DNA of 64,000 nt, taken from the NCBI RefSeq assembly GCF_001632365.1, contig NW_024468514.1, positions 579,117-643,116 of the forward strand, in the 5' to 3' direction. The notes under the pieces were generated by a model. It was not told where the DNA came from. It searched no databases and saw nothing but the letters and a program-made list of their open reading frames with translations. Of the stretch, positions 26,446 through 37,325 are shown in pieces; position 1 is the first letter of the stretch, and each line of letters starts with the position of its first letter. This DNA is from Laetiporus sulphureus 93-53 (taxonomy: Eukaryota > Basidiomycota > Agaricomycetes > Polyporales > Laetiporaceae). The position numbers were made by a program, and so were the translations under genes.

Positions 26446-27749
26446 GGCAGCGAAACGTCGTGTAGTAGGATAGAGCTATTGGTGAGATTGATGAAAACTA
26501 TACACGTCAAGGATAACTTGAATGGTTCTACGGATACTAGCATGGATCTAGTTTCTCAATCACTGACCATCGGTATCCGGGTTACTTACAGCACTTGGCA
26601 TTACAAGGAGTATTTCACCCACCCCACGACGATCAATCGCGGAAGCGAATGTGATATTGATGGTCGCTGATCCTCGCTGAAGTTGAGTGTGGAATTCTAG
26701 AAAGCAGCAGAGAGACGTGTTATGCAACTGCACAATAGCTAGAGGATTTAGCAAGCGACGATGGCTCTTGAGCTCGAACAGCCTCGTCCGGATATGGAGG
26801 CAACGGACGCCAGGCTTCGGGCTTCGATTGAGCGAGGGAGTTGACGCTGGCTAGATATAGTACTCGGGCGACGCCGATCATGCTTGATCCGTTCGAAGGA
26901 GACCACGTCAGTGGTATATTTCTGACATTTGACCAGCTTTTTGGATTTGAATGTGCGGCACGGTGCAGGGAACACTCGCACTTATGGTTGCGAGGACTGA
27001 GCATGAACATTTGCAACGTAGAGAGGAAATCAGCTCGTATTTACCTCTGTTTGTGCTGTTTGGGATCGCGCTTGTTCAGAAACGTTGGGCTTCAAAGCTT
27101 CAAACGGGAGAGCTCAAGGAGCACTACGCTAACAAGGGTAACCTTGCGCATGATCACGGTGGAAGGTGGACCATTCAATTAACGAGCATTGGGCCTAGAT
27201 ACGTCAGCCTACGGGACACTTAGGCTCATACTATGCCGTGCTCGTGATGACGATAATTCATGAACGTCTTAGACACATATATTTACTGAAATGCTATGCA
27301 CCGGAAGCAATTTGAGCAGCTGTAAGTGGTGCAAAGTTCGAGAGACATACCGCAACCACTTCCTTGGAGTCACATCACATGCTACAACGCCGATGTCTGA
27401 CAGGACGTAACCAACACCAAAAAAGGTACTTCCAGCGTACCCTAGGGAGTTTTCTACCACAGGCAAAGTTAGATGCCTTGCTCGGTGTTACGCACAGAGA
27501 AATGCGCGCAGCACAAGTCGCAAGTGGCTCGGAACCATCTACAGAATTTGCCTATGCAGTACACAGACAGAGATTAGCAGAGTCAGCAACTGGAAAACAT
27601 GCAACGTGAGAATAAGACAAAGATAATGCGAGATGTGGCCCACTCGGAAGGATCCTCGACGCGCTATACCACACGCCACTGACGCGTTAATCACGTGGTA
27701 TGATTGTGCGCTTGTGGCCACGCGGAGAACTTTGGCTAGCAACATTCCC
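26446..27749. other. Divergent intergenic region
   Basis: 1.3 kb between two divergently transcribed genes. Short frames occur on both strands, such as a 53-codon minus frame ending at 26720 and a 90-codon plus frame at 26951. None has recognisable motifs or consistent splicing. Confidence 0.45.
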
Positions 27750-28694
27750 ATGTCTTCTCGCCACCTCAATCATTTCGCCCGTGGGTTGGCACGGACATCC
27801 CCAACAGCATCTCTCTGTTGGCAGAGACCAGTTTCCACGTCACTCATACAACAAATTCGAACATATGCCGCAAAACGAAAGGGCGAGAAGGAGCCGAAAG
27901 GGGAGAAAATCAAACACACTCCGATTGTCTCGACCGATGCTCTGATCCCTGGATCTCAACGGATAGCAGCGGGAGAGGAGTATACGAAGGCAGAAGGAAA
28001 GATGAAGGCGATCTTGGACAAATATCGCAAGGATGTGGCGGGCTTGGAGTTGCGGGCGAGCGGCCGTGTAACGCCTGCTATATTGTCGCCGGTGCGTGTG
28101 GTCCTGCCTGACCACGATAATGCAGATAGCAAGGGCGTGAGACTGGAAGAGATTGCCACGGTTGGTGTCAGAGAGGGAACAACGTTACTCATCACGGTGT
28201 TCGAGGAACATGTGAGTGTACTTGGTGCGCTTTTCGCGGAAGCGACCGCTCATCTAGCATTCAGTAGACATTGAAATATGTTGAAGACGCGCTCTATGAG
28301 GCTAAGCTGCCCGGTGTTGTCCCTCAGAAGGCCGATGCGCGCACGATCAAGATACCCATGCCAAAGTGTGTTTCAAACGTCGTGATACTCTCCTCGCCCT
28401 GACCGAGAATCGTCATCGTAGACCGACCGTCGAAGCGCGACAGGCCATGATCGCGACTGCTCAGAAACAGGCAGAAGACGCCCGAGTTCAGATCCGCAAG
28501 CAGCAACAGACAAGCCTGAAGAAGGGCAAATATGCCAAGTACTCAGTTGAGATGGACGAAGTACGTCTGGCAGTTCCTGTGCTCATCGAATGCCTGGCTC
28601 ATTTTTGTTGCAGTTTCAAAGTCTCACAGATAAGTATTCGGGCGAGATCGACAAGGTTCTCGCCGAGGCGAAGAAGAACACGGGCTCAAAGTGA
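27750..28694 (+). CDS. RRF1: Mitochondrial ribosome recycling factor
   Basis: Releases mitochondrial ribosomes from mRNA after termination. Four exons: 27750-28211, 28268-28365, and two more ending at 28694. The N-terminus is a typical import sequence (MSSRHLNHFARGLARTSPTA, rich in Arg/Ser, no acids) before a Lys-rich linker. The mature part follows RRF order: KAEGKMKAILDKYRKDVAGL, a segment around RASGRVTPAILSPV, LEEIATVGVREGTTLLITVF, IKIPMPKPTVEARQAMIATA, the paired-helix RVQIRKQQQTSLKK, and a C-terminal helix ending AKKNTGSK. The chosen start gives the import sequence; an upstream Met at 27633 would add a different leader. Length (about 250 residues) is normal for the mitochondrial form. 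Confidence 0.93.
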
Positions 28695-28770
28695 GAAGAT
28701 TATAGGGCCAGCATGTTAACGGGTTGTCGTGTAGGATCTATGTTAGTTACATAGAGATACTCCCAAAATC

Positions 28771-28771
<1 letters not shown>

Positions 28772-28801
<30 letters not shown>
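28772..28801. repeat. Homopolymer C30
   Basis: Thirty consecutive C residues lie 77 bp after the ribosome recycling factor stop and about 250 bp before the left edge of the duplicated block. The exact length may be affected by sequencing error. Confidence 0.9.
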
Positions 28802-28802
<1 letters not shown>

Positions 28803-29124
28803 CGACGTTTATCTGATCTACCGATGTATCTCAGCAATCACTGTACTCTTTTCTTATGATCATAACAGAATGTCCAGAAAAATGTCTCTACACAGTAACG
28901 AGCCATCTTGCATAATTGGGTGCCACACACAATCGTTGTTTGTCCTTCAACGGGACCATGATTCCCGACCATCGACGCTACAATTCCGGATGGCTCTGTA
29001 TTGAGGATCGATATTTATCACTGAAGCGCTCCTACGATCCGACTACAACTTGAGCTCTGCCATCATCATGTGCTAGCACCGCTTCGACTTCCGCAATTCG
29101 CCTTTGTCTCAGTAACTCGTCGAC

Positions 29125-30337
29125 ATGGAGAGTGCATCGCCAGTAGCAATCGCTGATGCCGATCCTATGAGTGTACGCGCTTTGAAGGACATCACGTTCG
29201 GCAGTGTGAGCCACCTAAGTCAGTCTGCGCCGCTCCGGACTCATGAAGGCGTGGACAGATTGCTGGGATGGTGTCGAAACTCTTTGAACATCCGTTCGAC
29301 CTGACGAAGGTCCGTCTCCAGTCGCAAGTTTTGGATGCAACGGCTCGCTTCAAGGGCCCTATAGACTGCCTTACGCAAACATGGAAAAAGGAAGGAATAC
29401 GTGGACTATATAGAGTGCGTGTAGCTGCAGAGTTGGGGGTGCTCATGAATTGACGAAAGGCGCCATCGCGGCAGGGACTGCCTGCTCCCGTTGTAGGAGC
29501 AATGGCGGAGAATGCAACGCTGTTCTGGTCATATACAGAACTTCAGAACGCGATACGGTTTTTCAGCAAACAACCGGCATCGCAGGGCCTGTCGCTGGAC
29601 CAGTTTGCGGTGGCTGGGGCGGGGGCAGGCTTTGTGACGAGTTTCGTCCTGTACGTGTTAGCGTCATCACTCACTGAAGACCCAACGCTAACTGCAGGTC
29701 TATACACAGCACGCCAATCGAGTTGGTCAAGTGCAAGATGCAGGTACAGATGCTCATGGCACCCGGTGTTTCTCTCGCGCAGGCCGCAGGGGCACCCTCT
29801 CCTGCCTCCTCATCAGCCGCACTTCCACATTCGTCCCTTAGCACGCCAGGATCTTCCCTGCCACACAAGCTACCAGGCCCCATCGCTGTCCTCACCTCCG
29901 TCATCCGCACGTACGGATTTCGCGGGCTCTGGCTCGGGCAAACTGCCACCATGATACGTGAAACCGGAGGTGGTGCAGCGTGGTTCGCCTCGAAAGAGGC
30001 CGTCGCGACACTATTACTGAAACGCCGGCACGTCAAGGACAAGAAAGAGCTGCAAGCATGGGAATCTGCGGTCTCTGGCGCATGTGCGGGCGTCGCATAC
30101 AACGTAGCCCTGTTCCCTGCGGATACTGTCAAGAGCGCGATCCAGACGGAGGCTGAGCTGCGCCCGCGGGCTGCAGGCGAGCCTGCACCTACTTTCCTCA
30201 GCACATTCAGGGTGATGTACCGTGCGCAAGGGATCCGCGGGCTATATGCGGGGTGTGGAATCACTGTGGCGAGGGCGGTCCCTAGCAGTGCGATTATCTT
30301 CTTGATCTATGATGGTTTGAGTAGGAGATTTGGATAA
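29125..30337 (+). CDS. ORT1: Mitochondrial ornithine carrier (ORT1/arg-13-like)
   Basis: Inner-membrane carrier of the SLC25 family, expected to exchange ornithine and other basic amino acids for arginine synthesis and the urea-cycle branch. Exon 1 MESASPVAIADADPMS... ends FGS and splices to IAGMVSKLFE with the first carrier signature HPFDLTKVRLQSQ. The segment GLPAPVVGAMAENATLFWSY matches the Ort1 subgroup. The second signature is TPIELVKCKMQVQ after an intron ending near 29712. The third is FPADTVKSAIQTE. It ends LIYDGLSRRFG. The loop after the second signature is unusually Ala/Ser/Pro-rich. Four exons. This is the functional copy of a tandem duplicate; the right copy at 35212-36409 is broken. 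Confidence 0.92.
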
Positions 30338-31345
30338 TCAGGCAAATTCGAGGCTGTGATTATTCCGTTTAGTTGGAATGCCCATGGGGCGAGATGATTC
30401 AGCCGCTGCGAAACTTGTTGCAGGTGGGACGGAACGCCTCACCTTACTCAAACTAATGACTTTCTCGCAGCCGACGTCACTCACTTTTCATTGTAGCATG
30501 CCTCCCACGAAATGGAGGTGATCTGCTACTAGACGGAACTGCAGGGCCGGTTGGAGGGTCATGAGATGAGGGACGTGCCGTTGCCGCTGGCGAGAATTAT
30601 TCAATCCGAGCCATCATGATTGTGGGTTGGAATGTCGCTAACCTGCTTTGGCGTTTCTGCCACTGATACACGTAGAATTGAAATCTTTTCGAGGTCATTC
30701 GGCCACCGGAATATGCTTATGCGACGGTTAAACGATAAGAACGAACTCAATTTTCAGTGCGTTTACTTCACTGGCTATCCGATGGAGTAGGTTTGAACTC
30801 TATATTCATCGCCTGAAACAGGTACTGGTTAGCAGCCCGTACGTCGGGCAAACCTTAGCATCGATCTCAACTGGGTCTCTCGACATTTTCGTCTCTCGGG
30901 AACCATGACTGCATTTTTAAAATACGCCGCCACGCTTGACCGTCATCAGCACGCAGGCAGACCTTGCTGTTATGGAAGCCAGAGGGTTTACGCATGGTCG
31001 CGCATCATCGAGCAAGATATTTGATCAACAAAGATCTTGTTCCCCCCTCGTGTTTTTGGCAGGTCTAATTTCTAGCATAGCAAACCCTTGCCACCATCAG
31101 AATCCGCTTAGCTCAATCAGCCTCGAGTCATAAAGGAAAATTTAGGGCAGTGCAATGGAGTACTCGGGCACTTTTAATCGCTGTAAGCTCGGATCTTAAC
31201 CAATCGTGCTAATCGCCGGCGGTCCGTATGCGATGTTAGCCTCTATATAAAGTCCCACTTCATGTGGTCCTTTCGCAGCTTTCCTCGGTTCCTCACGAGC
31301 TACTGTTGACACCATTATATTACCTCTGTTGTTCGACTTCGTACC
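30338..31345. other. Intergenic within left block
   Basis: About 1 kb between the carrier and the DUF6534-type gene, also present in the right copy. It includes the promoter with a TATA box about 100 bp before the next ATG. Confidence 0.5.
31244..31250 (+). promoter_or_regulatory. TATA box of the DUF6534-type gene, copy A
   Basis: TATATAA lies 96 bp upstream of the ATG at 31346. The same box and spacing are kept in the right copy, so it is likely the core promoter element. Confidence 0.6.
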
Positions 31346-33404
31346 ATGGAGTTAGGCGATACCTTCGGTGCCCTACTGGTTGGAATCTTCATTTCTGCGA
31401 TGTATGACCTCCCAGAAATACCGCGCGGCTTAAAAATCTTACACTGTGCAATCATGCAGTCTCTTCGGAGTCACCAACCTCCAAGTGTTCATATACTTCA
31501 AGTCATACTCAAATGACCCGACATGGACGAAATTGTCGGTGTGCTATCTATGGTGCGTGCCTTCGATAGCCTACCAGTTCCGGAACCTTATGTGCAGCAT
31601 TTAGGGTGCTGGATGCTCTTCAGCTCGCATTCTCTTTCCACGTAGCCTATTTCAATCTGATAGTCAATTATTTCAATCCGCCTGGCCTCTTAAGACTCGC
31701 GTGGAGTTTCAAGGTCAGTAGTGCATTGATCCTTTTTCGAAGGTGACAAATCGCTCTGCAGGCACAGGACATCGTAGGTGTACGATACTGAATTCACCGA
31801 CGTCACTGCATTTCTGGTCGCTGATGCAACACGCTTATCGTACACAGTCAGTGGCTATATCGTCGGTGCAAACGTGAGTTCAATGTCCATGCATCCTGTA
31901 CAGTTAAATGAATAGGTTTTGTGATTGTGCGATGTGCAGGTTGTATGCAATTCGAGTGTGGAGCTGTAGGTTGTCCAAAATTAACGAGCGGCCACGTGTT
32001 GACCTGTCTGATAGTGGACAAGGCTTTAAACCGAGGCAAGCGTATACGGGGTGTCATGCCCATCACTGTTGTCAGTGTGCAGAGTAGCGGTTGCTCCACG
32101 TACGAACTGACGGACGGTCTCTGTACCTCTATTCCAGGCTATATTGACATGTGCTGGTTACGGTGCGTAACATGTGCTCGTCATATGTCAATATTTCTGT
32201 TTATCTCAGATGACATTGTAGCTGCAACTATTGGTGGGTGAATGTTATCGCTCATTTCACCTCGACTAATGCAGGCCTTGTCAGTGCTATGTTATACATT
32301 GTGCGTCATGCATGAATTATGTCCTACCTTCTGATTCCAGCCATGATTCACTTGCTCGCTATCAGGGTCTCGGTCAAGAGCGACTCTACCCTCCGTTTGC
32401 TGGGAGAGAAGGTAAGTCAGGTGCTCTCAATAACGAGGATACTCCGTAAAGCTTCTTTGCCAAACCATCTATATATCAATGAAAGTGGATAATGTATTAT
32501 ACCCTATCGATCTGGGTCGGCGTCGACGTGGCTATCGCTGGATGTATGTCTTTTCTGTTATTTCGGTCTCGGACGGGATTTCGAAGGTACGTCGAGCAGA
32601 ACACTGCTTCCACGAGCGTCGAGTTTCTCAGCTGTGCGAAAGAACAGATTCGATGATAACGGTGCTCATGCTTTACACGCTCAGTACCGGTACGATTACA
32701 ACGTAGGCAACTGAAGAACGTCTCTCTACCGGTTTGAATACTCCTAACGGACGCTTAGTCTTTGTTCTCTGTTAGCCATCGCCACCGTAAGGTCCCAACG
32801 TCTTGAAACGCAATGCTATGATGACTTATCGAGACTCCACGCATTCACAAGACGGCCGCACTTCCCAAGACATTCGTCTTCGCCGCTGTGGAATTCTCTC
32901 AGACTAAGCGTAAGTAGCACCTGATACATTATCCGACGACACTGACGAATCCCATCGATAGTCTACGTCAATTCGTTCATGGCGATGTAAGCATGCCTTG
33001 AATCGTCAATTGCACAAAAAGATAACTGTCCGTCTTGACGCATCGAAAGGCTCAACGCGCGCAATTCTATCCGCAACCCAAAGACAAACACGCCCGAGGA
33101 TATCATTTTTCCGACGCTGAATTCGCTACCGTCCAGTCCAACAGATGACCGCGAGTCTCCAAAACTTGTGCCGTCCAACCGTCTGCAATATGATTTGGGC
33201 AGTACAACCATCAATGATATACCGACCTCCCCGTCTCTACCGACAACGAATATGCACAGGACGGAGGATACCAGGTTTCATTACCGAAACGTGCAGGGGC
33301 CCGATGAAGTCCATGTCCTTGACGGTCGTGTTGACCATCACGAACATGCAAGTACGGCGTCAACATGGGCCAAGGCTGAACCCCTGCACAGCGACGTTGT
33401 CTGA
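31346..33404 (+). CDS. DUF6534-type multi-pass membrane protein (copy A)
   Basis: The first exons splice to MELGDTFGALLVGIFISAIL, FGVTNLQVFIYFKSYSNDPT, then WTKLSVCYLWVLDALQLAFS and FHVAYFNLIVNYFNPPGLLR, ending LAWSFK. This is the helix pattern of the DUF6534 family, expanded in mushroom-forming fungi and probably in the plasma membrane. The C-terminal exons are also clear: VYVNSFMAM joined across an intron to LNARNSIRNPK, then a hydrophilic Ser/Thr/Pro tail ending HSDVV at 33404. The middle exons (31780-32830) are harder: several frames fit (for example LYAIRVWSC near 31942), so the exact splicing is unresolved and hidden damage is possible. No stop interrupts the first four exons. Function of the family is unknown; a receptor-like role is sometimes suggested but not shown here. 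Confidence 0.7.
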
Positions 33405-33512
33405 GGTGATTGGGTCCTCGCGTTAACGCGTCAATTAACGCAATCAAAATAACATCGTACGCTCACCACTTTGCCATCAAATCGGCGACCGCTGACAGAA
33501 CGCCTCAGGAGA

Positions 33513-33710
33513 TCAAATCTCAATCCTCATGTCTTCTGTACCTGCATCTATGTTTGATGTATTTATTCTGAAGTCAGCCAAAATAAATGCATATTGACTG
33601 TGAGCAGGCAAAGCAGAGCGCAGTCGTGGCAGGCAGGCCTTCCCGGTGTCCCAGAGTCCTGACATGAGACTAACACCTACCTTCCTGCTCGGAGCTAAGG
33701 TGGAGCACAC
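33513..33710 (-). other. Short antisense frame conserved in both block copies
   Basis: A 65-codon minus-strand frame ends in AGTEDMRIEI and has a 66-codon counterpart at 39510-39710. Between them the start, stop and frame are kept, with one 3-nt indel. It may be chance conservation within recently duplicated non-coding DNA. No domain is recognised. Confidence 0.25.
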
Positions 33711-33777
33711 CGATTTGTCAATGAAAGCTCATGCATCCTTCTCTGCCGTGGAATCTGGCTTAAACGCATGTGGATAA

Positions 33778-34050
33778 TGTATACGCCGATGTCTGTCTAT
33801 ACCTCAGTCGACACCTCCATTGCTCTCTCGCTGAGTCTTCTCACGATGCTCGCCGCACTTGTAGTAGACGGTATGTTATCAAACGTGAACAGAAATATGT
33901 CACACATGGCACTACGTTGTAGGCGCAATCTATAATACCGAAACTCGTCGTGTACACACCTGGGCATGGGTTAATAATCACATACTGGGATGGGGGGGGG
34001 GGGGGGGGGGGGGGGTGTTGGGTCCCAACTCATCTCAACGCTGTCGAAGC
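33778..34050 (+). other. Possible third gene of the block (copy A), disrupted by poly-G
   Basis: An ATG at 33778 opens a hydrophobic frame (MYTPMSVYTSVDTSIALSLS, then LLTMLAALVVD) followed by a GT donor. In the right copy the next exon would read GILTYWNGGIAQFNTTEAF. Here that exon is interrupted by a G24 run at 33992-34015. Not assigned to a family. Confidence 0.3.
33992..34015. repeat. Homopolymer G24
   Basis: Twenty-four G residues lie near the right edge of the left block. The right copy has AACGGCGGGATT in the corresponding place, so the run arose in copy A after duplication or replaced the original bases. Confidence 0.9.
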
Positions 34051-34060
34051 TTTTCTTTCC

Positions 34061-35124
34061 CATTTGTTATCTACTTTTTCAGGGTCAATGTGCTCATTTC
34101 CTTGCCTGAGGCTCACGCAGCTTAGAATATCGTTTCGCCTTCTCTCGCATTGCGATGTTTCAAGCGATTATCTATCCGCAATCTCGAAAGCTTTTGGAAA
34201 CTTGTGGACTCTACTTCTCGCGAAGGTATTTTCGGAGCAGCTAATGCTATGAATAGTGAGGTATATACAATCTGACCATTTCATCAGAATGCCGACGATC
34301 CGAAAACAACCTTGCCGGGCGTATCTTTATCATCAGAAATATATATGCTCTGTTGCATTCTGCCCATCTGTCCGACTCTCGCTTACACTTTCTCCCCGTT
34401 CACCCTTCTCTTTGCGCACATTCCCTTTTATCTGTCTCTGCGAGTTCAATTGACCTTCCTAGCTTGCCTGCATTAACCACATGGAGACCCAAGCGCGATT
34501 CATGTATCATGTGCTGTAAATCTCACTGAATCTCATGATTTGCTAGTGATGGTCGGTTTTCTTCATATGCTATCAACGTTGTAGCAGTGACCACAAGAAC
34601 GCGTGGCCTCAACCAGTACACGGAACAAAGCAGTACGGGGATTCGATCGTGACACCGTCTCGTGACGGCATGTCGCAGGACAAACGCGTGACGTAGCCAC
34701 TAGCGCGTCCACTGCAACTCTTCACATACACTTTCTTCCCACCCGCCCTCCGTGTTTCGTCACACAGTGCGTGCCAGGCGGGCGTTCCTTGCGCTCTCTT
34801 TCAGCACACCCCAGGCACCCGGATACCGTTTGGAGTCTGGGACCAGGACGTTCCACGTCCGGCCTACCCCACCACAGCATTGCCTTGACGAAGCATACAC
34901 ATCGGGAGTTTTGTCATTTAATCCGGGAGAAAAGTACAGACAAAATTTGAATTGACCAATGAGATTCGCTACAATAGTACTTTTGTCCCGGATTAAATGA
35001 CAAAACTCCCGATGTGATAGAGCAGCTCATCTGCTCTGACATTGCATTGTCTCGAGACCACAGACAGCTCTGGCACGAGTTGATCGGCTATATGAGGTGT
35101 GTGTTGCATCAGTATTGAAAGGTG
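34061..35124. other. Spacer between the two duplicated blocks
   Basis: About 1.06 kb unique to the junction. It has a pyrimidine-rich stretch (34375-34440) and the foldback element at 34898-35016. No gene is supported. Confidence 0.5.
34898..35016. mobile_element. Foldback/MITE-like element, 119 bp with 40-bp terminal inverted repeats
   Basis: The 40 bases at 34898-34937 (starting CACATCGGGAGTTTTGTCA) return as their reverse complement at 34977-35016 with one mismatch. A 39-bp centre separates the arms. ATA flanks both ends (34895-34897 and 35017-35019), a possible target duplication. There is no coding capacity, so it would be non-autonomous. It sits in the spacer between the two block copies. 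Confidence 0.8.
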
Positions 35125-35211
35125 CTTTCTGAACTTGGCTGTGCCATCACCACGTGTTAGCAGCGCTTCAACTTCCGCAATTCGTATTTATCTCACTGAC
35201 TGCTAGTCGAC

Positions 35212-36409
35212 ATGGTGAGTGCATCGCCAGTAGCAATCGCTGATACCGATCCTATGAGTATACTCGCACTAAGGACATCGCGTTCGGCAGTGTGAGCCAT
35301 CGACAAACCCACGAAGGCATGAATAGATTGCTCGAATGGTGTCGAAAGTCTTTGAACATCCATCCGTTCGACCTGATGAAGGTCCGTCTCCGGTCGCAAG
35401 TTTTGGATGTGACGGCTCGCTTCAAGGGTCGTATAGACTGCCTCACGCAAACTTGGAAAAAGGAAGGAATACGTGGACTATATAGAATGCGTGTAGCTGC
35501 AGAGTTGGGGATGCTCATAAAATGACGAAAGACGACATCGCGGCAGGGGTTACCTTCTCCCATTGTAGGAGCAATGGCGGAGAACGCAACGCCGTTCTGG
35601 TCATATACAGAACTTCAGAACGCGATACGGGTTTTTAGCAAGCAGCCGGCATCGCAGGGCCTGTCGCTGGACCAGTTTGCGGTGGCTGGGGCGGGAGCAG
35701 GCTTTGTGACGAGTTTCGTCCTGTGAGTGCTAGCGCCGCCTTTCACTGAAGACCCGTCGCTAACTGCAGGTCTATACACAGCACGCCAATCGAGTTGGTC
35801 AAGTGCAAGATGCAGGTACAGATGCTCATGGAATTCGGTGTTTCTCTCGCGCAGGCCGCAGGGGCACCCTCCCCTGCCTCCTCATCAGCCGCACTTCCAC
35901 ATTCCTTCCTTAGCACGCCAGGATCTTCCTTGCCACACAAGCTACCAGGCCCCATCGCTGTCCTCACCTCCGTCATCCGCACGTACGGATTTCGCGGGCT
36001 CTGGCTCGGGCAAACTGCCACCATGATACGTGAAACCGGAGGTGGCGCAGCGTGGTTCGCCTCGAAAGAGGCTGTCGCGACGCTATTACTGAAACGCCGG
36101 CACGTCAAGGACAAAAAAGAGTTGCACGCATGGGAATCTGCGGTCTCTGGCGCATGTGCGGGCGTCGCATACAACGTAGCCCTGTTCCCTGCGGATACTG
36201 TCAAGAGCGCGATCCAGACGGAGGCTGAGCTGCGCCCGCGGGCTGCAGGCGAGCCTGCACCTACTTTCCTCAGCACATTCAGGGCGATGTACCGTGCGCA
36301 GGGGATCCAGGGGCTGTATGGGGGGTGTGGGATTACTGTGGCGAGGGCAGTCCCGAGCAGTGCGATTATCTTCTTGATCTATGATGGTTTGAGTAGGAGA
36401 TTTGGATAA
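35212..36409 (+). pseudogene. Broken copy of the ornithine carrier gene
   Basis: This is the paralogue of the gene at 29125-30337. Compared with it, the first exon has a 1-nt deletion near 35268. The second exon has a 4-nt insertion (ATCC repeated) near 35356 just before the first carrier signature, where D-L-T becomes D-L-M in the shifted frame. The donor after the LYR codon has GT changed to AT at 35487-35488. The last exon is undamaged and nearly identical to the left copy, ending in the same GLSRRFG. A shortened protein from the 204-codon frame at 35795 would lack the first two repeats of the carrier fold and is unlikely to work. Confidence 0.88.
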
Positions 36410-37325
36410 TCAGGCAAATTCGAGGTTCGATGAATTGGAGGCCGTGACAGTCCATTACGCTGGATACAGAGTGCCATTTGAATCGTGATCTGTTACCGAA
36501 CGGAACTGGAGGGCCGGTTGAAGGGTCATGAGGCAAGGTACGTCTCCCACCGGCAAGAATAATTATACCTGAGCCATCATGATCGTGATGTTGAAATGCT
36601 ACTGACCTGCTTCGCCACTTCTGCCATTCACTTAATGCACGTAGAATTGAACTCTTTTTGAGGTCATTCGGCCACAGGAATATGCTCATCTGATAGTTCC
36701 ACGTTAGGAACGAACCGAATTCTCAGTGCGTTTATTTAACCGCTATGCAATGAAGTAGGCTGAACTTTATATTCATCGTCTGATTCAGGTACTGATCATG
36801 CATGACTAGCGGCCCCTACGTCAGGCAAATCTTAGCATCGGTCTCAACCGGGGAGAGACGCCACGCTCGTCTCTCGGGAAATTCGTGACCGCATAATACG
36901 CTGCCATGGTCGACCGTCACGACCACGCAGGCAAACCTTGCCATTATGAAAGCCAGTTTACGCGTGGTCGCGCATCATCGGGCAAGATCCCTTTCTCAAG
37001 AAAGCTCTTGTTCGCTCCGTATTTTTGGCAAGTCTAATCTCTGGCAGGTCTAATCCCTGGCATAGCAAACACTATCAGGTTCTCCTTAACTCAATCGGCT
37101 TCGAGCCATGAAAGAGCGTTTAGGGCGGTGCGATGGAGCACAACGGGCACTTTTCCTCTCGGTAAGCTCGGACCTTGAGCCAATCGTGCTAATCAGCGGC
37201 GGTCCGTATGCGATGTTAGCCTCTATATAAGGTCCCACTTCATGCGATCCTTTTACGGCTTTCCTCGGTTGCTCACCAGCTACTATTGACACCATTGTAT
37301 CACCTCTGTTGCTCGATTTCGTCCC
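36410..37325. other. Intergenic within right block
   Basis: It corresponds to 30338-31345 of the left block with scattered substitutions and small indels. A direct GTCTAATC repeat occurs at about 37032-37058. No gene. Confidence 0.5.
37224..37230 (+). promoter_or_regulatory. TATA box of the DUF6534-type gene, copy B
   Basis: TATATAA 96 bp upstream of the ATG at 37326, as in copy A. The promoter core is retained although the coding part is broken. Confidence 0.55.

Larger units (their letters stand above)
29035..34060. repeat. Duplicated block, left copy (A)
   Basis: About 5.0 kb that recurs in the same orientation at about 35125-40005. It contains the intact ornithine carrier, the DUF6534-type gene and a possible third gene. 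Identity looks roughly 85-90% by eye in non-coding parts and much higher in the last carrier exon, with 156 bp identical at 30056-30211. Confidence 0.9.

Noticed and set aside
29671..30264. 197-codon antisense frame over the carrier gene (and its twin at 35743-36276)
   Set aside because: Mirrors the codon bias of the carrier exon on the opposite strand; present in both copies only because the exon is conserved.
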